A DNA stretch of 64,000 nt from Sphingobacterium sp. UGAL515B_05 (GTDB lineage Bacteria > Bacteroidota > Bacteroidia > Sphingobacteriales > Sphingobacteriaceae), in NCBI RefSeq assembly GCF_033097525.1, contig NZ_CP109907.1, positions 2,790,001-2,854,000 of the forward strand, written 5' to 3'. The notes beneath the pieces were generated by a model. It made no database searches and was not told where the DNA came from. It saw nothing but the letters and a program-made list of their open reading frames with translations. The translations under genes and the position numbers were made by a program. Shown piece after piece: positions 58,042 to 64,000 of the stretch (positions are counted from its first letter, which is position 1; each line of letters starts with the position of its first letter).

Positions 58042-59879
58042 GTTAGTTCTTCTTCAAGGTCAACTTCAACACGTAGATTTTCGACAATATGTTTTTGTCG
58101 GTCTGGTGTGTTTTTGCCCATGTAATATTCTAATAACTGTTGAATTTTATTGTCTTTGGACAAGATAACCGGATCAAGGCGGATATCTTTTCCGATAAAT
58201 AATCCAAATTCGGAAGGTGATATCTCACCTAAACCTTTGAATCGGGTAATTTCAGGCTTAGCGCCAAATTTTGCGATTGCTTTTTGTCGTTCTTCATCGG
58301 AATAGCAATAGATCGTTTCCTTTTTGTTGCGGACACGGAAAAGTGGTGTCTGTAAGATGGAAACGTGACCAGCTTTGACAAGGTCTGGAAAAAACTGCAA
58401 GAAAAATGTCAATAACAACAGACGGATGTGCATTCCATCGACGTCGGCATCGGTAGCGATAACAATATTGTTGTAGCGTAATCCATCGAGACCGTCTTCA
58501 ATATTAAGCGCGTGTTGTAAGAGGTTAAATTCTTCGTTTTCATAAACGATCTTTTTGGACATGCCGTAGGAGTTTAACGGTTTTCCTTTTAAGCTGAAAA
58601 CTGCTTGAGTCTGCACATCCCGCGATTTGGTAATTGAACCAGATGCAGAATCCCCCTCAGTGATAAACAAAGTTGTCTCTTGGTTACGTTCATTTTTATC
58701 ACTGAAGTGCACTTTACAGTCACGTAGTTTACGATTGTGCAAAGAAGCTTTCTTCGCTCTTTCGTTGGCGAGTTTTTTGATACCGGCGATATCCTTACGT
58801 TCACGTTCTGATTGGAGAATACGTTTTTGAAGGGCATCAGCTGTTGTCGGATTTTTATGTAGGTAATCATCCAATGCTTTTTTGACAAAGTCATTGATAA
58901 ATCCTCTTACAGTAGGACCTTCCGGGCCTACACTTTGAGATCCTAGCTTTGTTTTCGTCTGTGATTCAAAAACAGGTTCCTGCACTTTGATCGCGATGGC
59001 GCCGATGATTGATGAACGAATATCCGATGCGTCAAATTCTTTTTTGTAGAACTCGCGGATTGTTTTGACAATTGCTTCACGGAAGGCAGCCTGGTGTGTT
59101 CCACCTTGCGTGGTATGCTGACCGTTGACAAAAGAATAATATTCTTCTCCGTACTGCTGGCCGTGAGTCATCGCGATTTCAATATCATCCCCCCGTAAGT
59201 GAATAATCGGATAGCGCATGGATTCAGCATCAATATTTCGTTCCAATAGATCTTTTAGTCCGTGCTCAGAAATAAACTTTTGACCATTAAAGTTGATCGT
59301 AAGTCCTGAGTTTAGAAAAACATAGTTCCAGATCATGTTTTCAACAAATTCAGGCCTATATTTATAATTCCGGAAAATAGAATCGTCGGGGTAAAATGTT
59401 ACGGCTGTACCATTTCGTTGTGTTGTATCCTTTTGTTCATCGTTGACTAATTCTCCTTTGGAGAATTGGGCGATGCGCGTTATGTTTTGACGATATGACT
59501 GTACGGTAAACTGACTGGACAAAGCATTTACGGCTTTTGTACCGACACCATTTAAACCAACGGACTTTTGGAAAGCCTTACTATCATATTTACCACCTGT
59601 ATTGATTTTAGAAACAACATCAACCACAGAACCAATTGGAATACCACGTCCATAATCGCGTACGGAAACTTTATTTTCGTTTACCGTGATATCAATAATT
59701 TTACCAGCGCCCATAACAAACTCATCAATCGAGTTGTCAACGACCTCTTTCAATAAAACATAGATACCATCATCATAGGCCGAACCGTCCCCTAATTTTC
59801 CAATGTACATTCCCGGACGAAGGCGAATATGCTCTTTCCAATCCAGGGACCTAATGCTGTCTTCGTTATATGTACTCAT
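58026..59879 (-). CDS. parE: DNA topoisomerase IV subunit B
   Basis: A 617-residue type IIA topoisomerase ATPase subunit. The GHKL ATPase has [17 protein letters not shown] and [14 protein letters not shown]. The transducer domain follows. The TOPRIM domain has [10 protein letters not shown] and [13 protein letters not shown] and ends RFKGLGEI. It separates daughter chromosomes together with ParC, whose gene is not in this window. ParE is preferred over GyrB because of the [20 protein letters not shown] start and the shorter length without the GyrB insert. A -7 box lies upstream. Confidence 0.94.
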   Translation of the reverse strand: MSTYNEDSIRSLDWKEHIRLRPGMYIGKLGDGSAYDDGIYVLLKEVVDNSIDEFVMGAGKIIDITVNENKVSVRDYGRGIPIGSVVDVVSKINTGGKYDSKAFQKSVGLNGVGTKAVNALSSQFTVQSYRQNITRIAQFSKGELVNDEQKDTTQRNGTAVTFYPDDSIFRNYKYRPEFVENMIWNYVFLNSGLTINFNGQKFISEHGLKDLLERNIDAESMRYPIIHLRGDDIEIAMTHGQQYGEEYYSFVNGQHTTQGGTHQAAFREAIVKTIREFYKKEFDASDIRSSIIGAIAIKVQEPVFESQTKTKLGSQSVGPEGPTVRGFINDFVKKALDDYLHKNPTTADALQKRILQSERERKDIAGIKKLANERAKKASLHNRKLRDCKVHFSDKNERNQETTLFITEGDSASGSITKSRDVQTQAVFSLKGKPLNSYGMSKKIVYENEEFNLLQHALNIEDGLDGLRYNNIVIATDADVDGMHIRLLLLTFFLQFFPDLVKAGHVSILQTPLFRVRNKKETIYCYSDEERQKAIAKFGAKPEITRFKGLGEISPSEFGLFIGKDIRLDPVILSKDNKIQQLLEYYMGKNTPDRQKHIVENLRVEVDLEEELTKKAG

Positions 59880-59902
59880 AAATTAATGTAGAACTTAGCT
59901 AA

Positions 59903-59910
59903 CAAAAGTA
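59903..59910 (-). promoter_or_regulatory. -7 box for parE
   Basis: TACTTTTG on the minus strand is an exact consensus match, 24 bases upstream of the ATG at 59879. Confidence 0.45.
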
Positions 59911-60046
59911 AAAAAAATAAACTATGATAAGTAGTTTAAAAGGCTAAATTTTTTAGATATCGATCGTTTGCGTGCTGCTGGAGAAAATTGCCGGTTTGCG
60001 GGGAAATGTTTACATTTAGTGTAAGTAATTGTAACGAGAATAATTT

Positions 60047-61201
60047 ATGGGATTATTTGATAAAATTAGGAATGAGTTTGTCGATATTATCGAATGGGTC
60101 GATAATAGCACAGATACGATTGTGTGGAAGTTTCCACGGTATCAGAATGAAATAAAAATGGGTGCGCAGTTGACTGTGCGGGAAGGGCAGGCTGCGGTAT
60201 TTTTGAATGAAGGTGTGGTTGCGGATGTTTTTCAGCCTGGTCGCTATGAATTGACAACACAGAATATGCCGATCATGACAACCATCAGAGGTTGGAAATA
60301 CGGGTTCAATAGCCCATTCAAAGCCGATGTCTATTTTGTCAACCTTCGACAATTTGTCAATCAGAAATGGGGAACCAAAAATCCGATTATGCTGCGGGAT
60401 CCTGAATTTGGACCAATTCGACTTCGGGCTTTCGGTAATTTCTCCTTTCAGGTGAAGGACGTTACTGTTTTTATGAAACAGCTGGTTGCGACGACGCCTG
60501 TTTTTACTGTTGAAGATATCACAGAGCAACTTCGAAATATTGCGGTATCGCGTGGGATGGATGCTATTGCTGAGTCGAAGATACCAGCCTTAGACCTCGC
60601 ATCCAACTATGATGAAGTTTCGGCTTTGATACAACAAAAAATTGGGGTTGATTTTGATGAGTTGGGTTTGAGCTTAACGAAATTCTTAATCGAAAATATT
60701 TCATTCCCAGAAGAGGTGGAAAAGGCGCTTGATAAGCGAAGCAGTATGGGGGTCGTTGGTAATCTAGGGGCATATGCCCAATTTCAAGCGGCTAATTCCA
60801 TGGAGAAAGCTGCTGAGAATCCCAATAGTGGGGGGATCGTAGGTGCTGGATTTGGTGCTGGGCTGGGAGCAGGAATGGTTGGTCAAATGGGTAATGTATT
60901 TCAGCAAAACAGTTTTGATGGGAATAATCCTACTGGTATGGGCTCAGCTGCTGTAGCTTCGTCTACCGGAGCCGTTGGACCACCTCCATTGCCCAAAACG
61001 GTAGCCTATTACCTGGCCATTAAAGGTAAGCAGGAAGGGCCATTTGATCCGGAACAGCTGCGCGGTCTTGTAAAAGAGGGGACGATGACACTTGCCACCT
61101 TGGTTTGGAAAGAGGGACTTGAAAACTGGATTGAGGCTGAAAAGGTAGGCGAATTAAAGGATCTGTTTTCGCAGAACCCGCCACCGATACCAGGAGTTTA
61201 G
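60047..61201 (+). CDS. SPFH domain protein with C-terminal GYF_2 domain (YdjI-like)
   Basis: A 384-residue protein. The SPFH/band-7-like region covers residues 1-260 (NEIKMGAQLTVREGQAAVFLNEG, LRAFGNFSFQVKD, ISFPEEVEKALDKR). A Gly/Asn-rich linker with GAGFGAGLGAGM follows. The last 60 residues form a GYF_2 domain (YYLAIKGKQEGPFDPEQLRGLV, LVWKEGLENW). Bacillus subtilis YdjI is a related SPFH protein linked to PspA membrane stress. The next gene, 23 bases downstream, encodes the zinc-ribbon partner found beside such proteins. There is no membrane segment. Confidence 0.9.
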   Translation: MGLFDKIRNEFVDIIEWVDNSTDTIVWKFPRYQNEIKMGAQLTVREGQAAVFLNEGVVADVFQPGRYELTTQNMPIMTTIRGWKYGFNSPFKADVYFVNLRQFVNQKWGTKNPIMLRDPEFGPIRLRAFGNFSFQVKDVTVFMKQLVATTPVFTVEDITEQLRNIAVSRGMDAIAESKIPALDLASNYDEVSALIQQKIGVDFDELGLSLTKFLIENISFPEEVEKALDKRSSMGVVGNLGAYAQFQAANSMEKAAENPNSGGIVGAGFGAGLGAGMVGQMGNVFQQNSFDGNNPTGMGSAAVASSTGAVGPPPLPKTVAYYLAIKGKQEGPFDPEQLRGLVKEGTMTLATLVWKEGLENWIEAEKVGELKDLFSQNPPPIPGV

Positions 61202-61224
61202 GATAAAACGGACGACCGAGTTTT

Positions 61225-62334
61225 ATGAGTTTTGAAGAAAAAACCTCCGAAATAGAGCAGGGGTTAAAATGCCAGGGCTGTGGTGCTATCTTGACTTATC
61301 AGCCTGGTACTTCCTATTTAGAGTGTTCCTATTGTGGAACTAGGAATGAAATAGCGGATCAGCTACCGGAAGATGGGCATATTGAATCTACAGATTATAA
61401 AGTTTTTGGACAAGCAATGGAAGGAGTCGCCGATGAGCGCTATAGCTATTTGGCTGAAGTCGTGCATTGCAGTAACTGTGGTGCAAACTCGCGTTTGAAT
61501 CCTCATGTTACGGCAGATTTATGTGCTTTTTGTGCTTCACCTTTGGTAATTGACCATCAGCAAAAGCGTATTGTGAAGCCACATGGTCTTGTTCCCTTTT
61601 CCGTTGATTACAAAAATGCTTTTGGGTTATTGACACAATGGGCCGGTAAGATATGGTTCGCTCCGAATGACTTTAAGCGAATTTTTAATTCAAGAAATGA
61701 TCGTTTAAAAGGAGTGTATATACCATTTTGGTCCTATGATGCAGATGTACATTCTGATTATGTGGGGTCACGTGGCGAGTATTATTATGTGACGCGTACA
61801 AGACGCAATTCGGATGGTGAGACGGAAGAATACGAAGAAAGACGAACAAATTGGTATCCAGCTTCAGGTAGTATCTATAGTCAATTTAAGGATATTGTCA
61901 TTTCGGGATCAACATCTCTTCCCGAAAAGTTCTCTGATAAAATCGGACCTTGGAATTTGGGCTATCTAAAACCTTTCAATGAGCAATATTTAAGTGGCTT
62001 TATCGCTGAAACTTTTAGTGTGGATCATGTAAAAGCTGCGGAGACTGCCCGGACTATTATGGATCGGGAAATCGAACGTCAGGTTGAGAATGACATCGGT
62101 GGTGATACACAGGATATTGATTCTATTGATAGCGATTTTAAATCCATTAAATTGAAGTATATTCTTTTACCTGTGTGGTTATCAGCTTATCAGTACAAAG
62201 GAAAGAGTTATCAGATCATGGTCAATGCATTTAACGGTAAAGTTTATGGACAACGACCTTATAGCTTTTGGAAAATTGCTTTTTTGGTATTGGCGATCAT
62301 TATTGTTTTATATCTCTTGAGTTTTATGGGATAA
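61225..62334 (+). CDS. Zinc-ribbon membrane protein associated with SPFH protein (YdjG-like)
   Basis: A 369-residue protein. Two zinc ribbons lie in the first 110 residues: CQGCGAIL with CSYCGTRNE, and CSNCGANSRL with CAFCASPLV. A middle domain with VPFSVDYKNAFGLL and IPFWSYDADV follows. A single membrane segment (AFLVLAIIIVLYLLSFM) at the C-terminus ends the protein. Such proteins are often labelled replication factor Y-like because of the zinc ribbon, but no helicase motifs are present. Pairing with the SPFH gene suggests a role at the membrane. The function is unknown. Confidence 0.88.
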   Translation: MSFEEKTSEIEQGLKCQGCGAILTYQPGTSYLECSYCGTRNEIADQLPEDGHIESTDYKVFGQAMEGVADERYSYLAEVVHCSNCGANSRLNPHVTADLCAFCASPLVIDHQQKRIVKPHGLVPFSVDYKNAFGLLTQWAGKIWFAPNDFKRIFNSRNDRLKGVYIPFWSYDADVHSDYVGSRGEYYYVTRTRRNSDGETEEYEERRTNWYPASGSIYSQFKDIVISGSTSLPEKFSDKIGPWNLGYLKPFNEQYLSGFIAETFSVDHVKAAETARTIMDREIERQVENDIGGDTQDIDSIDSDFKSIKLKYILLPVWLSAYQYKGKSYQIMVNAFNGKVYGQRPYSFWKIAFLVLAIIIVLYLLSFMG

Positions 62335-62347
62335 CAAAAAAGGTTAT

Positions 62348-62390
62348 AAAAAAAGCGCTGTTCTCAATAAAAGAGAACAGCGCTTTTTTT
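62348..62390. terminator. Bidirectional terminator between convergent genes
   Basis: A perfect 11-bp GC-rich stem gcgctgttctc/gagaacagcgc (62355-62365 with 62373-62383), extended by A7/T7 on the outside, has a 7-base loop. Confidence 0.93.
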
Positions 62391-62406
62391 ATGTTAATCG
62401 TCTTGA

Positions 62407-63402
62407 CTATTTGTTTAGTGAAAGTAGGAATCCGATCGTGAAATTGGCATCCCAATCAAATACGAAAGTGTCGCAATTGGTTGCATCTTTAATTGCTTTA
62501 TAGATGTTGACACCGCTTTTTGTTTTTATTTTATCTGTTTTGTAAGATGCTGGATCGTTCAAAACCGTAAAACGCTCTTCACCTTGGCGTGTCTGCGATG
62601 CTAATTCAAAAGGAACCCCGCCTATAATAAAACAAACCTCTCTTTTATTTGACGGAATTTTCTCGCCTAATTTTTTTACTTCTGTATAGACCGCGTCATC
62701 TTTAAGGTCTTTTTCATAATATTTTGCACCAGGTGCTTCTACCGATTTTGTGTCACCGTCAATCCAGGAAATTTTAGTATTACCGGAGCCTATGTCAACA
62801 ACAAATGAATTATCTTCGTAAGCTTTCGGCAGGACAGATTTTAATGCTAATTTTCCTTCTTGCTCTGCTGTAACCAGGTTGACCACAAAGCCCATTTTTC
62901 TTAGTTCAGCACTGATAACTGAAGTTTTAGGTTCTTTCTGGGCTCCGGAGCTAATGACGAAATGTATGTTTTTGGATTTGACGCCTTTGTCGAGCATCAT
63001 GCCTATATAATCTTTTAATCCTTTACGGATGTCTTCCGTATTTGCCAATCCTTCGTATGCAAATGACTTTCCAAAGTCTTTGGAAATGATCTCCCAGCGA
63101 TTTTCTTTGTCCATATTGACGACAAAGGAATTGAAACCCGAAGCGCCCACTTCAACGACACCCTTGTATTCGCCGTCGATTGGTTTTTCGGGTTGATAGT
63201 TGAATGAACGAGTCGTTTCTGAGCCTGATGAAGGTGCGGCCGCATGACCATTATTGCTTGTTGAATCTGTTGTTTGGACTGTCGAATTAGCATCAAATTT
63301 GCCCGATTGAATGGCCCAATAACCGATTGCGAGAATAGGTAAGGCGATGATAATTGCTTTGATTGGCCATCTTAATCTTGCCCATGTTGATTTTTCTTCC
63401 AT
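62407..63402 (-). CDS. Membrane-anchored actin-fold (ASKHA) ATPase-like protein
   Basis: A 331-residue protein with one N-terminal membrane segment (residues 15-30) and a Ser/Thr/Asn-rich linker to about 70. The remaining domain resembles the sugar kinase/actin/Hsp70 fold, closest in feel to Ppx/GppA phosphatases. The first phosphate loop is VVEVGASGFNSFVVNMD near 82 and a second is FVVDIGSGNTKISWIDG near 200. The mostly Ser/Thr linker is typical of an exported or tethered domain. The gene is cotranscribed with the helical gene that starts before it beyond the window edge. Its activity and location are inferred. Confidence 0.8.
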   Translation of the reverse strand: MEEKSTWARLRWPIKAIIIALPILAIGYWAIQSGKFDANSTVQTTDSTSNNGHAAAPSSGSETTRSFNYQPEKPIDGEYKGVVEVGASGFNSFVVNMDKENRWEIISKDFGKSFAYEGLANTEDIRKGLKDYIGMMLDKGVKSKNIHFVISSGAQKEPKTSVISAELRKMGFVVNLVTAEQEGKLALKSVLPKAYEDNSFVVDIGSGNTKISWIDGDTKSVEAPGAKYYEKDLKDDAVYTEVKKLGEKIPSNKREVCFIIGGVPFELASQTRQGEERFTVLNDPASYKTDKIKTKSGVNIYKAIKDATNCDTFVFDWDANFTIGFLLSLNK

Positions 63403-63436
63403 AATGTTCGTATAATAAGTTTGATTTTAGTTAATG

Positions 63437-64000
63437 TTAATCGAGTAATGTAAATCCTTTATCTACTTTTTCTTCGGGTTTGAGTTCATAGCTGGCATCG
63501 GCCATTTGTGTTACGTTTAATACATTTAGATTACGTTCGTCAACTTTGCGGATAAACTCTTCCAGTTCACCTTGAGTAGGCGTGCCACCCACGGTGATAT
63601 TGTTGTTTTGATCCAAGAAATCAAGATTCGATCGGATAGAGGCAATATTTTGACTGATGGCACCTGTTGCTGCATTCATGGCCTCTTGAAATGCCCAGCC
63701 ATCTTTAATATTGAACACATCGGCTAGGCCATCGGTGGCATTTTTCATCTTTTGAGTGGCTTCTAGCTTCTTGGAAATAATAGAAATGCTGCTATCCAAG
63801 GTGCTGACATAGATACGCGCTGCGCTTTCATTATCTTTTAGAACTTCCAATACTTTTGCAAATTGATTGGCATATTGTACGTAACTGCGCGCATTTTGCT
63901 CTTCAGATTCACCTTCTTTTCCCAATAGAAATGCTTTGGTACGTGTTTCTTTGGCATCTCTTGCATAAGCATTTGCCTTCTCTGCATTATTTTTGCTAGT
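63437..64000 (-). CDS. C-terminal part of an unidentified helical protein
   Basis: The frame is open from the window edge at 64000 to the stop at 63437-63439, giving 187 residues of an incomplete protein. It is almost entirely helical and polar, with long Glu/Lys/Asn/Ala heptad-like stretches (KANAYARDAKETRTKAF near the edge). A TTG at 63925 is not a convincing start because the frame continues upstream without a break. It lies 34 bases before the actin-fold gene on the same strand and is likely part of the same unit. I do not recognise the family. Confidence 0.8.
   Translation of the reverse strand, partial: TSKNNAEKANAYARDAKETRTKAFLLGKEGESEEQNARSYVQYANQFAKVLEVLKDNESAARIYVSTLDSSISIISKKLEATQKMKNATDGLADVFNIKDGWAFQEAMNAATGAISQNIASIRSNLDFLDQNNNITVGGTPTQGELEEFIRKVDERNLNVLNVTQMADASYELKPEEKVDKGFTLLD

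Noticed and set aside
63437..63925. Treating the helical gene as a 162-residue protein starting at TTG 63925
   Set aside because: The frame continues without a stop to the window edge, so this TTG is most likely an internal leucine codon.

Overview
The window is a chromosomal segment from a Bacteroidota bacterium, most likely Sphingobacterium. Three things support this. The 399-residue serine palmitoyltransferase has Lys244, His138, Asp210 and His213 at the positions I recall for the Sphingobacterium multivorum enzyme. Many genes are preceded by the Bacteroidota -7 promoter box TAnnTTTG, sometimes with a TTG about 19-21 bases upstream. Family types such as the long ispG, the DHH NrnA and the T9SS sorting domain are those of the phylum. 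Most of the window is housekeeping sequence, with no phage, insertion sequence or CRISPR array that I can see.

Layout. 1-2 kb: tatD-ansA. 2.3-5.9 kb: a TolC/HlyD/ABC-2 permease efflux operon without an ATPase gene. 5.9-10.8 kb: nrnA-FKBP lipoprotein and a large membrane-anchored propeller-like protein. 11-17.6 kb: DUF423 protein, priA, pcm, a membrane-embedded MutS-like ATPase and an acyl-CoA thioesterase. 17.7-21.3 kb: an aldehyde dehydrogenase/DUF779 module with a divergent AraC regulator, then smpB. 21.7-26.1 kb: a five-gene sphingolipid operon (spt, a GNAT protein resembling bacterial ceramide synthase, a CerR-like reductase, a CDP-alcohol phosphotransferase-like protein and GtrA). 26.1-32.5 kb: a repeat-bearing spacer and a complete rRNA operon (two promoters, 16S, tRNA-Ile, tRNA-Ala, 23S, 5S, terminator). 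32.6-43 kb: a damaged small secreted-protein gene with a 58-bp duplication, a radical SAM gene, a MazG-like gene, rluB with a long charged repeat tail, a lytic transglycosylase, ftsK-lolA, a GNAT and tyrS. 43-54 kb: an AcpH-like gene, an amino acid permease, kup and rlmF, a sorting-domain-only protein, ispG, a LiaF-like protein and mlaEF. 54-64 kb: an RlmI-like methyltransferase, a nitronate-monooxygenase-like protein of unknown role, purU, parE, an SPFH/zinc-ribbon pair, and an actin-fold membrane protein next to a truncated helical gene at the window edge.

The most interesting region is the sphingolipid operon. It appears to hold the three enzymes of bacterial ceramide synthesis in one transcription unit, followed by two membrane proteins that could add or move a head group. 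The second is the 592-residue flavoprotein-like gene at 55.3-57.1 kb, which joins a divergent TIM-barrel signature to a cysteine-bearing C-terminal half. Promoter calls are motif matches by eye, and hairpins were paired by hand.
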